In this document: positions 1-9,013 of the stretch, in pieces
Layout: each line of letters starts with the position of its first letter
Position numbering within the stretch: the first letter of the stretch is position 1
Source: JBCBSP01 sp039819095
GTDB lineage: Bacteria; Pseudomonadota; Alphaproteobacteria; Caulobacterales; Maricaulaceae
Length of the DNA stretch: 64,000 bases
Direction of reading: 5' to 3'
NCBI GenBank assembly: GCA_039819095.1
Contig: JBCBSP010000001.1
Span: 124,001-188,000 of the forward strand
The notes under the pieces: model-generated
Databases searched by the model: none
What the model saw: only the letters and a program-made list of their open reading frames with translations
What the model was told of the DNA's origin: nothing
Position numbers and translations under genes: made by a program

Positions 1-324
1 GAGGCCGGCCTGCTTGCGGATCTCGGCTACGGGGTGGATCTGCGCTCCTGTGCGGCGACCGGGACGCGTGAAGGGCTGATCTATGTCAGCCCGCGAACGG
101 GCCGGGCCGTAAGCGCCGAAGCGGGTGAGCCTTATAAGGACAAGCTGCTGGCCTTGCCCGGCTTCATGAAGGGCGAAGGCGCGATTGAACCCGGCGATAT
201 CGCGTCCGGGCTGAAGCTGACCGGCCATTTTCTCGAACGCCGCCTGCTCTGGCCTTCTGACCGGCTGCTGCCTGACGCTCGGACGCGGATGATGGAACGC
301 CTGGAGGCGGCAGACCGGCTTTGA
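1..324 (+). CDS. recO: RecO recombination mediator, C-terminal part (cut by window start)
   Basis: The frame is open from base 1, so only the last 107 residues are present. They match the C-terminal half of RecO, which with RecF and RecR loads RecA onto SSB-coated single-stranded DNA. Recognisable stretches are DLRSCAATG and LIYVSPRTGRAVS, followed by the helical end with a typical FLERRLLWP segment. The gene ends 80 bp before parC on the same strand, an order common in alphaproteobacteria. The identification rests on sequence resemblance only. Confidence 0.85.
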   Translation, partial: EAGLLADLGYGVDLRSCAATGTREGLIYVSPRTGRAVSAEAGEPYKDKLLALPGFMKGEGAIEPGDIASGLKLTGHFLERRLLWPSDRLLPDARTRMMERLEAADRL

Positions 325-404
325 TCCACGGTTTCCTGTGCGCCGTACGTCCGTGAACAGGTTGGGCGGCCTATACTGGCGGGCGAGAATCACGAGGACG
401 GGTC

Positions 405-2666
405 ATGGCGGACTTGATCGACGACGACGGCGCAGGGCGGATCATTGAGGAATCGTTCGAGGACGCTCTGTCCTCGCGCTATCTAGCCTATGCGCTCTCC
501 ACGATCACCCAGCGCGCGCTTCCCGATGCGCGCGACGGGCTGAAGCCGGTTCAGCGCCGCATTCTTCACGCCATGCGGCTGTTGAAGCTGGATCCGGACG
601 CCGGCTTCAAGAAATCGGCCCGCGTGGTGGGTGATGTGATCGGCCGCTTCCACCCGCACGGCGATCAGGCGGTGTATGATGCGCTCGTGCGCCTGGCTCA
701 GGACTTCGCCGCGCGCTATACGCTGGTCGAAGGCCAGGGCAATTTCGGTAATGTGGATGGCGATGGCGCTGCGGCCATGCGCTACACCGAAGCGCGCCTG
801 ACGGAAGCGGCGCGCCTGCTGCTTGAGGATATCGACGCCGACACGGTCGATTTTCGCGAGACCTATGACGGCGAGGATGAAGAGCCGGTCGTCCTGCCCG
901 GAGCTTTTCCGAACCTTCTGGCCAACGGAGCGAACGGCATCGCGGTGGGCATGGCCACCAGCATCCCGCCGCATAACGCTGCTGAGCTTTGCGATGCGGC
1001 GCGCCATCTCATCAAGTTTCCCGGCGCGGCGACGGAAACCCTGCTGACCTATGTGCAGGGCCCAGACTTTCCCACCGGCGGGGTCTGCGTGGAGCCGCGC
1101 GAGGCCATACTGGAAGCCTATGAGACGGGCCGGGGTGGCTTTCGGGTCCGCGCCCAATGGCATGTCGAGGAGCTGTCGCGCGGTCAGTGGCGCATCGTCG
1201 TTACCGAAATTCCTTACCTGGTTCAGAAAGCCAAGCTGATCGAACGCCTCGCGGCCCTGTTGGAGGCGCGCAAGGTTCCGCTGCTGGCGGATGTCATGGA
1301 TGAGAGTGCGGAGGATATCCGCCTTCTTCTGGAGCCGCGCTCACGCACGGTCGATCCGGAACTCCTCATGGAGTCGCTGTTCAAATTCTCCGATCTGGAA
1401 GTGCGGGCCTCGCTGAATCTGAATGTACTGAACCCCAATGGCGCCCCGGGCGTTGTGGGGCTGAAAGACGCTCTGCTGATCTGGCTTCGACATCGCCGCG
1501 AAGTGGTTGTGCGCCGCGCCCAACGCCGCCTTGAGAAAGTGGAGGACCGGCTTGAGGTGCTCGCCGGTTATCTACTGGTCTATCTCAATCTTGATCAGGT
1601 CATCGCCATCATCCGCGAGGCCGATGATGCCAAAGCGGAGCTGATCGCGGCGTTCAAGCTGACCGATCGTCAGGCCGAAGCCATCCTCAATATGCGCCTG
1701 CGCGCCCTGCGCAAGCTGGAAGAGATCGAAATCCGCTCCGAGACTGAGCGCCTGGAGGGCGAACGCGGGGAGCTGCGCGCCCTTCTGGGCGACGAAACTC
1801 TGCAGTGGAAGCGCGTGGACGCGGAAGTCGCCGAGGTGAAGAAGCGCTTCGGACCGAATACCGAGCTCGGCAAACGTCGGACCCTGTTCGGCGAGGCGCC
1901 CGCCAGCGATATCGCTGAGATGATCGAAGAAGCGCTGACCCCGCGCGAACCAATTACTGTGGTGCTGTCGGACAAGGGCTGGGTGAGGGCGCTGAAGGGT
2001 CATGTCGATGATCTGTCGACCTTAAAGCACAAGGATGGCGACGAGACCCTGTTCGCGGTCAAGGCGGAGACCACCGACAAGCTGGTCCTGTTCGCCACCG
2101 ATGGGCGCTTCTACACGCTTGACGCCTCCAAGCTTCCCGGCGGGCGCGGCTTCGGCGAACCCTTGCGCCTGCTCATCGAACTGCCGGAAGACGCCGCCGT
2201 CATTTCCATGCGTAAGCACGACCCGGAGCGGGTGCTTCTGGTCACCTCCACCTCCGGTCACGGCTTCCGGGTGAAGGAGGCGGATGTGCTGGCTTCCAAG
2301 CGCGCCGGGCGTCAGGTGATGAATCTGGTTCAAGGCGCTGAAGCGCTGTGTGTTATCGATTCAACGGGCGACAGGGCCGCCGTGATCGGCGAGAACCGCA
2401 AGCTGCTGGTGTTCGCGCTTGATGAAATCCCGGAAATGGGACGCGGCAAGGGCGTTCGCCTGCTCGGCGGCAAGACTGCCGAACTGGCTGATATCACCGT
2501 CTTCTCCAGCGAGGAAGGACTGAGCTGGACCGATTCCGCCGGGCGTCGTCATCTGGTGGAGGACTGGAAGCAGTATGAAGGCAAGCGCGCGCAGGCCGGC
2601 CGGCTCGCCCCGCGCGGCTTCGCTAAGTCAAACCGCTTTGAGCCGCGTCAGAGCCGGCCTGTCTAA
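405..2666 (+). CDS. parC: DNA topoisomerase IV subunit A
   Basis: At 753 residues this is full length for ParC, which with ParE decatenates daughter chromosomes. The N-terminal breakage-reunion domain carries the DGLKPVQRRIL motif near residue 44 and the catalytic tyrosine at Tyr127 in AAAMRYTEARL. The long helical tower region spans about 340-490, and the C-terminal third has the blade-like repeats of the ParC propeller (TDGRFYTL, TSTSGHGFRV). The absence of a GyrA-box and the place after recO favour ParC over GyrA. In the quinolone-determining loop HPHGDQAVYDA, the position of E. coli Ser80 is Gln88 and that of Glu84 is Asp92. Confidence 0.95.
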   Translation: MADLIDDDGAGRIIEESFEDALSSRYLAYALSTITQRALPDARDGLKPVQRRILHAMRLLKLDPDAGFKKSARVVGDVIGRFHPHGDQAVYDALVRLAQDFAARYTLVEGQGNFGNVDGDGAAAMRYTEARLTEAARLLLEDIDADTVDFRETYDGEDEEPVVLPGAFPNLLANGANGIAVGMATSIPPHNAAELCDAARHLIKFPGAATETLLTYVQGPDFPTGGVCVEPREAILEAYETGRGGFRVRAQWHVEELSRGQWRIVVTEIPYLVQKAKLIERLAALLEARKVPLLADVMDESAEDIRLLLEPRSRTVDPELLMESLFKFSDLEVRASLNLNVLNPNGAPGVVGLKDALLIWLRHRREVVVRRAQRRLEKVEDRLEVLAGYLLVYLNLDQVIAIIREADDAKAELIAAFKLTDRQAEAILNMRLRALRKLEEIEIRSETERLEGERGELRALLGDETLQWKRVDAEVAEVKKRFGPNTELGKRRTLFGEAPASDIAEMIEEALTPREPITVVLSDKGWVRALKGHVDDLSTLKHKDGDETLFAVKAETTDKLVLFATDGRFYTLDASKLPGGRGFGEPLRLLIELPEDAAVISMRKHDPERVLLVTSTSGHGFRVKEADVLASKRAGRQVMNLVQGAEALCVIDSTGDRAAVIGENRKLLVFALDEIPEMGRGKGVRLLGGKTAELADITVFSSEEGLSWTDSAGRRHLVEDWKQYEGKRAQAGRLAPRGFAKSNRFEPRQSRPV

Positions 2667-2738
2667 AAGCTTGGCCCGGCGGGCGGGCGCGTATATCAGA
2701 TTAACCCCACACCTCTTGCGGACAGGAAAGGTCGCGCC

Positions 2739-3299
2739 ATGGAGCTGCTCATCATTCTGGGCGTCATCGCCGTCATCGGCGTCTTCATCGTCCTTATCTA
2801 CAACCGCCTGGTCGCGCTGCGTCAGACGACCAATCAGGCTTGGGGCGATATCGATGTGCAGCTGAAACAGCGCCACGATCTGGTTCCGAACCTTGTGGAG
2901 ACGGTCAAAGGCTACGCCGCGCACGAGAAAGAGACGCTGGAGAACGTCACCAAGGCCCGCCAGGCGGCTGTGGACGCGGACTCCATCAAGGAATTGGCCA
3001 ATGCCGAAAACATGCTCACCGGCGCGCTGCGGCGTCTGTTTGCGGTGTCCGAAGCCTATCCGGATCTGAAGGCGAGCCAGAACTTCCTCGCCCTGCAGAC
3101 CGAGCTCGCCGACCTTGAAAACAAGATCGCCGCGGCCCGCCGCTTCTTCAACAACGCGGTGGGCGAATACAACACAGCGATTGAGCAATTCCCGGCGGTT
3201 CTGCTCGCCAACAGCTTCGGTTTCCAGATGCGTGAATTCTTCGAAGTGGCGGCGTCCGAACGCGCGGCGGTTGAAGCCGCGCCCTCAGTGAAGTTCTAG
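2739..3299 (+). CDS. lemA: LemA family membrane-anchored protein
   Basis: This 186-residue protein has one N-terminal membrane anchor (about residues 2-22) followed by the family signature YNRLVALRQ..NQAWGDIDVQLKQR and a long helical bundle. LemA proteins are membrane-attached, face the periplasm or cytoplasm depending on species, and have no settled biochemical function. The start ATG lies just after GGAAAGG-like sequence. The next gene, an HtpX-like protease, begins 16 bp downstream. LemA-protease pairing is common and suggests a shared role in envelope protein quality control. Confidence 0.9.
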   Translation: MELLIILGVIAVIGVFIVLIYNRLVALRQTTNQAWGDIDVQLKQRHDLVPNLVETVKGYAAHEKETLENVTKARQAAVDADSIKELANAENMLTGALRRLFAVSEAYPDLKASQNFLALQTELADLENKIAAARRFFNNAVGEYNTAIEQFPAVLLANSFGFQMREFFEVAASERAAVEAAPSVKF

Positions 3300-3315
3300 T
3301 CCCGGTGCGCGCGTC

Positions 3316-4314
3316 ATGACCCCTTCGGTCGGTCTGCGCACGCATATCTGGAACAATAATCTGAAGTCGCTGGCGCTGCTGGCGGGTTTCCCGGTTCTGC
3401 TGGTTCTGATCCTGTATGCGGGCGTGCTGGCGGCGATGGCGCTGGGAGCGGTTTCAACCCCGGGCTATCGTCCGGGGAGCGAGCCGCTCAGCGCCCAGCT
3501 TCTTCATGCGGCGAGCCTCCTGCCGGGCCTGGCGCCGTGGGCGATCCTTGGCGCGCTCATCTGGTTTTTCATCGCCTGGCTTGGTCATCAGGCGATGATC
3601 GATGCGGCGACCGGCGCGCGCGGCGTGGATCGCAGCGAAGAGCCTGAGCTCTATAACATGCTGGAAAACTTGTGCATCTCGCGCGGACTGACCATGCCGA
3701 GCCTGCGTGTGATCGAGACGCCGGGCCGCAACGCCTTCGCGACGGGTCTGTCCACGAAGCGCGCGTCCATCACCCTGACGCGCGGCCTGGTCAATGCTCT
3801 GGAGGCGGACGAGATGGAAGCTGTGCTCGCCCACGAGCTGACCCATGTGCGCAATCATGACATCCGGCTTCTGGTCATCGCGGTGATCTTTGTGGGCATT
3901 TTCTCATTGCTGGCCGAGGTCGGGGCGCGTGGGCTGTTTCGCGGATCCATGACCCGCATGGGCGGGGCGCGGCGGGGCAAGTCCGGTAATGCCGGCGCGC
4001 TCATCCTCATCGCCATTGTCGTGATCGGGGTGGCGTACGGTCTGTCGCTGGTGATCCGCTTCACCCTGTCGCGCAAGCGCGAATACATGGCTGATGCCGG
4101 CGCTGTGGAGTTGACCAAGAACCCGGATGCGATGATCTCCGCCCTGCGTAAGGTCTCCGCGTCGCCGGAGGTGGAGCGCGCCCCGCGCGAGATGCGCCAG
4201 ATGTTTCTGCACGACCGCTCGACCGCATTCGCCGGCCTGTTTGCTACTCACCCGCCGATCGAGGATCGCATTGAAGCGCTGAAGCGTTATGCCGGCGGGA
4301 TGGAGTCGGTCTGA
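3316..4314 (+). CDS. M48 family (HtpX-like) membrane metalloprotease
   Basis: This is a 332-residue zinc metallopeptidase of family M48. Hydrophobic segments lie near residues 17-43, 70-92, 185-200 and 228-246. The zinc site is visible as HELTH at 173-177, with the distal Glu256 in REYMADAGAV. A GRNAFATGLS loop precedes the active site, as in HtpX. It probably degrades damaged membrane proteins with its active site in the cytoplasm. It follows lemA by 16 bp and is likely co-transcribed. Its last 28 bp overlap the 3' end of the convergent AI-2E permease gene. Confidence 0.9.
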   Translation: MTPSVGLRTHIWNNNLKSLALLAGFPVLLVLILYAGVLAAMALGAVSTPGYRPGSEPLSAQLLHAASLLPGLAPWAILGALIWFFIAWLGHQAMIDAATGARGVDRSEEPELYNMLENLCISRGLTMPSLRVIETPGRNAFATGLSTKRASITLTRGLVNALEADEMEAVLAHELTHVRNHDIRLLVIAVIFVGIFSLLAEVGARGLFRGSMTRMGGARRGKSGNAGALILIAIVVIGVAYGLSLVIRFTLSRKREYMADAGAVELTKNPDAMISALRKVSASPEVERAPREMRQMFLHDRSTAFAGLFATHPPIEDRIEALKRYAGGMESV

Positions 4315-5441
4315 TCGTTGTCGGGCTTTGGTTGGGCGGCCTTGAGAAGCGGGCCATAGCTTTCCGCATAAATATACCAGGCAGACGTGAACAAGGCTGC
4401 GATCACCGGGCCGACAATGATGCCGGTCGCGCCGAACATGGTCAGACCGCCCAGCGTAGACAGAAGCACCATGAGATCGCTCATCTTGGCGTCCTTGCCG
4501 ACAAGGGTCGGGCGCAGGATGTTGTCGATCACCCCGACCACGAGCGCGCCCCAGGCGGCCACGCCCAAAGCAGCGAGCGGCTGGCCGGTGACATAAAGCC
4601 AGATCGCCGCCGGCAGCCAGACCAGAGGCGGCCCAACGCCGGGAATGATGGACAAGAGCGCCGCCAGCGCCCCCCAGAGCGCTGCGCCCGGAACGCCGGC
4701 GACGGCGAGGGCGCCGCCGGTGAGCGATCCTTGTATGAGCGCGATGACGAAGGTGCCTTTCACCGTGGCGCGAATGGTTGACAGGGTCCGTTCGGCCAGA
4801 TGGTGACGATCCACCGGGCGCATCGGCAGCAGTTCGAGTGCGCCGCGCTTGAGCGTCTCCCCGGCGGTGAGCAGATAGAAGAGGGCGAACAGGAAAACCA
4901 CAACGCCGAGCGAGAAGCCCAGCGCGCCGCCTGTCGCACGGGTCAGCCCGTTGAACACCGCGCCGCCGACGCTGGAAGCCAGCTGACTGGCGCGGCGCAG
5001 AAGCTCGTCCTGATACGGCGCGAGCATGTCACGGAACGGCACCCAATCGGGCAGACCGGTCAGGCCCTCAGCGCGCACAGCCGCGATCTGCGTCTGAATC
5101 CAGGGCAGGACCGATGTTCCGACCTCGGCGGCCTGGCGCGCAGCGAGCGCCAGCGCGGCGAGGATCGGTATCACGATGACGAAGACCGCGAGGACGAGCA
5201 CGACGCTGGCCGCCAGACGTGGACGATTGCCAAGCACGCGGCTGAGCCAGCGTTGCAATGGCCCCAGGAAGATCGCCAGCACCGCTGCGATGAAAAGCGC
5301 GCTCAGAAAATCGCGGATCATCCACAGGAAGACCGCAGAGACCGCCAGCGCCAGCACGACGATGAAGCCGCGCTGCAGCGTCTGACGGTCCGCCGTCAGA
5401 CCGTCGGAAACCTGTCCATCGGATTTCGCCTCATCAGTCAT
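4287..5441 (-). CDS. AI-2E family transporter (UPF0118 permease)
   Basis: A 384-residue multi-pass membrane protein of the AI-2E/PerM family. A short charged N-terminus is followed by paired hydrophobic helices (about 27-65), an amphipathic soluble stretch, and a C-terminal block of helices with the family-typical region LSIIPGVGPPLVWLPA and the following NILRPTLVGKDAKMSDL segment. Members include a quorum-signal exporter and Na+/H+ exchangers, so the substrate cannot be named. The start overlaps the end of dctM by 8 bp, so it may be co-transcribed with the TRAP genes. Its 3' end overlaps the convergent M48 protease by 28 bp. Confidence 0.88.
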   Translation of the reverse strand: MTDEAKSDGQVSDGLTADRQTLQRGFIVVLALAVSAVFLWMIRDFLSALFIAAVLAIFLGPLQRWLSRVLGNRPRLAASVVLVLAVFVIVIPILAALALAARQAAEVGTSVLPWIQTQIAAVRAEGLTGLPDWVPFRDMLAPYQDELLRRASQLASSVGGAVFNGLTRATGGALGFSLGVVVFLFALFYLLTAGETLKRGALELLPMRPVDRHHLAERTLSTIRATVKGTFVIALIQGSLTGGALAVAGVPGAALWGALAALLSIIPGVGPPLVWLPAAIWLYVTGQPLAALGVAAWGALVVGVIDNILRPTLVGKDAKMSDLMVLLSTLGGLTMFGATGIIVGPVIAALFTSAWYIYAESYGPLLKAAQPKPDNDQTDSIPPA

Positions 5442-7008
5442 AGAGCATGTCCGGCAGCGCCGTGGCGAGCCACGGCATGGCCACCACCGCCATGATGGCG
5501 ATGATCTGGATCACAACGAAAGGCGCTGCGCCGCGATAGATGGCGCCGGTGGTCACGTCCGGCGGCGCGACGCCTCTTAAGTAGAAAAGGGCAAACCCGA
5601 AGGGCGGGGTCAGGAAGCTCGTTTGCAGGTTCAACGCCATCAGCACGCCCAGCCAGACCGGATCAACGCCCATCATCAACAGCACCGGCGCCACGATGGG
5701 CACCACCACGAAGGTAATCTCGATGAAGTCTAGGAAGAAGCCGAGCAGGAACATGATGATCATGACAACCGCGAGCGCCCCGAACACGCCTCCAGGCACC
5801 GCTTCCAGCGCGTGACGCACGCTCTCATCACCGCCCAGCTCGCGGAAGACGAGCGCGAAGAGCGAGGCCCCGATCAGGATCACAAACACCATGGCGGAGA
5901 TCTGCGCAGTCGCCGTCATCACCTCATCGAGCACGCCGGAGCCCTTCAGCCGGACCAGCGCGGCCAGCCCGCCCAGAACCGCCATGGCCGCGAGCAGGTA
6001 AGCCAGGCTCAAGGCCGGCCCCGCTGATGCGGTGCGGAGATCCACAACCAGAACCGAACCGATCAGCATAAACAGCGCAGCGGCGCCGGCCAGCGTCAGC
6101 CAGCGGCCAAGCGGCGGATTATCGTCCCGGCCTGCATTTCGGACGCCCGCAAGCAGGGTGGCGCCGACTGCGCCAACGCCGGCCGCTTCGGTCGGAGTGG
6201 CCAGGCCGCTCAGAATTGAACCGAGAACGGCGATGATCAGGATGAGCGGGGGCAGGAGGGCCCGCGCGATCTGGCCCCAATCCGGCTTCAGCTCGTCAGG
6301 CGGGATGGCGGGCGAGCCCGCCGGTCTGAAAATCGCCGAGCCGATCTGATAGAGCACGTAGACCGCCACCAGCATCAGCCCCGGTATGAGCGCCCCGGCG
6401 AACAGATCGCCAACCGAGACCACGTCCGGGGAGAATATCCCCTGGGCGCGTTGCGCTTCGGCATAGGCCGATGACAACTGATCGCCGAGCAATACCAGCA
6501 CGATGGAAGGCGGGATAATCTGGCCCAGCGTGCCGGCCGCCGCGATCGAGCCGGACGCCAGCGCCGGGTCATAGCCGCGCCGCAGCATGGTCGGCAGTGA
6601 TAGGAGCCCCATGGTCACTACAGTCGCGCCGACAATCCCGGTTGAAGCTGCCAGCAGCGCGCCCACGACCACGACTGAGATGCCGAGCCCGCCGCGCAGA
6701 GAGCCGAAGAGCGCGCCCATCGCCTCTAACAACTCCTCGGCGACCTTGGACTTCTCCAGCATGACGCCCATGAAGACGAAGAGCGGCACGGCCACGAGGA
6801 TGGATTTGTCCATCTCCATGATGTTGCCGTAGATGCGCTGCGGGAAGGCGCGAAGATGCAGCGGGTCGAACGCCCCGAAGGCGAGCCCGATCAGCGCGAA
6901 GACGATGCCGACGCCCGCCAGAGTGAAGGCCACCGGATAGCCGCGCAGCAGCGCCGCGAAAGCGGCGAAGAACATGGCGAAGGGCAGGATTTCGAAGAAG
7001 AGCTCCAT
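5434..7008 (-). CDS. dctM: TRAP transporter large permease subunit DctM
   Basis: A 524-residue hydrophobic protein, the ion-coupled permease of a tripartite periplasmic transporter. It starts with the typical helices, includes VPLFVFMGVMLEKSKVAEEL, and shows a TPTEAAGVGA-type motif near the middle. Immediately after that motif there is an extra stretch of roughly 90-100 residues with two or three added hydrophobic segments, so it is longer than the usual DctM of about 430 residues. The last part contains FLLGFFLDFIEITF and FLTPPFGFALFYLRG. The gene follows dctQ by 3 bp and overlaps the AI-2E gene by 8 bp. Substrate is unknown; organic acids are usual for the family. Confidence 0.92.
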   Translation of the reverse strand: MELFFEILPFAMFFAAFAALLRGYPVAFTLAGVGIVFALIGLAFGAFDPLHLRAFPQRIYGNIMEMDKSILVAVPLFVFMGVMLEKSKVAEELLEAMGALFGSLRGGLGISVVVVGALLAASTGIVGATVVTMGLLSLPTMLRRGYDPALASGSIAAAGTLGQIIPPSIVLVLLGDQLSSAYAEAQRAQGIFSPDVVSVGDLFAGALIPGLMLVAVYVLYQIGSAIFRPAGSPAIPPDELKPDWGQIARALLPPLILIIAVLGSILSGLATPTEAAGVGAVGATLLAGVRNAGRDDNPPLGRWLTLAGAAALFMLIGSVLVVDLRTASAGPALSLAYLLAAMAVLGGLAALVRLKGSGVLDEVMTATAQISAMVFVILIGASLFALVFRELGGDESVRHALEAVPGGVFGALAVVMIIMFLLGFFLDFIEITFVVVPIVAPVLLMMGVDPVWLGVLMALNLQTSFLTPPFGFALFYLRGVAPPDVTTGAIYRGAAPFVVIQIIAIMAVVAMPWLATALPDMLYD

Positions 7009-7011
7009 CGA

Positions 7012-7791
7012 TCAGAGCTCGGTCTCGACAGCGCGCGGGCGCGGCGGTTGATCTTCATTGGCCAGCGTCAGGGCTGCGCGCGCAGCCATGGCCGCGCCCT
7101 GGGCGATCATCATCACCGCGAATACCGGAATGGCGGTTTTCAACAGGAAGACCAGCGCCAGTCCATCGCTCTCGCGCGACCGCTCCAGAATGCGCCAGGC
7201 GCCGCCGACATAGCTGCGCGAGGTGTCCAGGATCAGCCAGCACATCGGCAGCAAGGCGAGATAGGTCCCGGCGATGTCCGTCCACGCTTTTGAGCTGTCG
7301 GGCAGCTTTGAGTAGATGATATCGACCCGTACATGCCCGCCGGCCAGCAGCGTCGCGGCGGCTGAAAGCAGGAAGAGCAGGGCGTGCATGTACACCACGC
7401 TTTCCTGAAGCGGGGTGAAGGACAGGCCGAAGACATAGCGCTGAACCACGATGATCGCCGTGACCAGCACCAGGCCCAGCGCGAACCAGCGTGCGGCGTC
7501 TGCGATGGCGGTATTGACCGCATCGATCGCGTTGATCGCTCGCTTCAGCAATCGGATGAGGCCGGCGGGCGCGGATGCGAAGCTCGCCCACAGCGCGGCG
7601 AGCAGCGGCAGAAGCAGCAGCGGGCTGAGCACCCAGCCGGTCCAGCCCAGGCCCTGACCCAGCGTCTCGCCAAGACCAGGCAGCGCGTCTCGCGCCCAGC
7701 GCTCGCCGGCCCCGCCGCTTGATGCGTCATAAGCCACGAACACCGCGCTCGCCGCGATCACGATGAGAAGCAGGATGTCTCCGGCGCGCAT
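7012..7791 (-). CDS. dctQ: TRAP transporter small permease subunit DctQ
   Basis: At 259 residues this is long for DctQ, usually about 170. The C-terminal 170 residues form the normal four-helix DctQ domain, with motifs such as VVQRYVFGLSFTPLQES and GGHVRVDIIY. Ahead of this lie two extra hydrophobic helices (about 5-20 and 50-70) joined by a Gly-rich loop. DctQ supports the large permease and helps dock the binding protein. The gene sits between dctP (12 bp upstream) and dctM (3 bp downstream), so the three are one operon. Enlargement of both membrane subunits suggests a subfamily with matched extensions. Confidence 0.88.
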   Translation of the reverse strand: MRAGDILLLIVIAASAVFVAYDASSGGAGERWARDALPGLGETLGQGLGWTGWVLSPLLLLPLLAALWASFASAPAGLIRLLKRAINAIDAVNTAIADAARWFALGLVLVTAIIVVQRYVFGLSFTPLQESVVYMHALLFLLSAAATLLAGGHVRVDIIYSKLPDSSKAWTDIAGTYLALLPMCWLILDTSRSYVGGAWRILERSRESDGLALVFLLKTAIPVFAVMMIAQGAAMAARAALTLANEDQPPRPRAVETEL

Positions 7792-7803
7792 GAGCTCAGC
7801 CTC

Positions 7804-8928
7804 CTATCGGCCGAGCACGCGCTCGCGCTGCTGATAATAAGGCGCCTCGGAAATACGGGCCCAGTCGCGTCCGCGCCGGCGCGCTTCGACATAGCTCTCA
7901 TAGACCCGCCGTGAGAGCGGATCGGCATTGGCGGTGTCGGCGACGACCTGTTCGGCGATCCGACCGGCCTCGTCCCAGACATCATCGGAAAAGCTTCTCA
8001 GCTGAACGCCGTGATCATCCTGCAGCGCGCGCAGCGCCATCGCATTGTGATGGGTGAATTCAGCCAGCGACTGATTGTTCGCAGAGCGGCAGGCCGCGCG
8101 GACGATCGCCTGCTGATCGGTCGCCAGGCTGTCCCAGACGCCGCGATTAATCCCGAGCGCCAGCGCGGAGCCCGGCTCATGGAATCCCGGACCGTAATAA
8201 AAGGGCGCCTCGCGGTAGAAGCCGAAGGCGAGGTCATTCCACGGCCCGACCCATTCGGTCGCGTCGATGGCGCCGGACTGCAGGGAGGAGTAGATTTCAC
8301 CACCGGAAAGCGCGACCGCCGCGCCGCCCAGTTCACGGATGATCGAGCCGCCAAGACCGGGAATGCGCATGCGCAGTCCGCGGAAATCCTCAAGGCTGTT
8401 GACTTCGCGCTTGAACCAGCCGCCCATCTGGTGGCCGGTATTACCGGCCTGGAAGGCGATGAGATTGAACTGGCCGGCCAGCTCGTCCCACAGCTCCTGA
8501 CCGCCGCCGAACTCCACCCAGGCCATGATTTCATGGGCGGTCATGCCCATCGGCACCGCGCAGTAGAAATTATAGGCCGGCGAGCGGCCCTGCCAGTAAT
8601 ACTCCGCCGCGTGATACATGTCGGCCACGCCATTGGAGACTGCGTCGAAGACCTCGAACGCGCCGACAATTTCGCCCGCGCCATAGACCTGAACCTCCAG
8701 CGATCCGCCCGACATGGCGTTGATTTCGGCTGCGGTTCGCTCAGCCGCCGTGCCCAGCCCGGGGAAGCCCTTCGGCCATGTCGTGATCATGCGCAGCCGG
8801 CGCACCCGTCCGCGATTGACAGCGGGAGCTGCGGGCGCGGCCTGGGTGTTCGCGCCCTCCTGTGAGCAGGCGGTCGCCGCCGCAGTGCCGACAATGGCCG
8901 CTCCGGCCAGAAAAGTACGCCGATCCAT
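7804..8928 (-). CDS. dctP: TRAP transporter substrate-binding protein DctP
   Basis: A 374-residue periplasmic binding protein. The N-terminus has a twin-arginine motif (MDRRTFLAG) and a hydrophobic run ending in TAAATAC, which also fits a lipobox, so it may be a Tat-exported lipoprotein. The mature part has features of the mannitol/chloroaromatic TRAP binding proteins: MITTWPKGFPGLG, the SNGVADMYHAAEYYW region and QSGAIDATEWVGPWNDL. It captures a ligand, probably an organic acid, for the DctQM permease downstream. A GGAGA sequence precedes the ATG. It is the first gene of the dctPQM operon. Confidence 0.93.
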   Translation of the reverse strand: MDRRTFLAGAAIVGTAAATACSQEGANTQAAPAAPAVNRGRVRRLRMITTWPKGFPGLGTAAERTAAEINAMSGGSLEVQVYGAGEIVGAFEVFDAVSNGVADMYHAAEYYWQGRSPAYNFYCAVPMGMTAHEIMAWVEFGGGQELWDELAGQFNLIAFQAGNTGHQMGGWFKREVNSLEDFRGLRMRIPGLGGSIIRELGGAAVALSGGEIYSSLQSGAIDATEWVGPWNDLAFGFYREAPFYYGPGFHEPGSALALGINRGVWDSLATDQQAIVRAACRSANNQSLAEFTHHNAMALRALQDDHGVQLRSFSDDVWDEAGRIAEQVVADTANADPLSRRVYESYVEARRRGRDWARISEAPYYQQRERVLGR

Positions 8929-9013
8929 GATGTCTCCCCGTTTGTCATGCAGGCGCGTCGCTATGATCAGCGCACGCTGTTCTTGTTCAAATCTGCGCAG
9001 TCCGGCCAGGCTG

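Noticed and set aside
483..1163. 226-codon frame antisense to parC
   Set aside because: Composition is typical of a shadow frame and the plus strand clearly encodes ParC.
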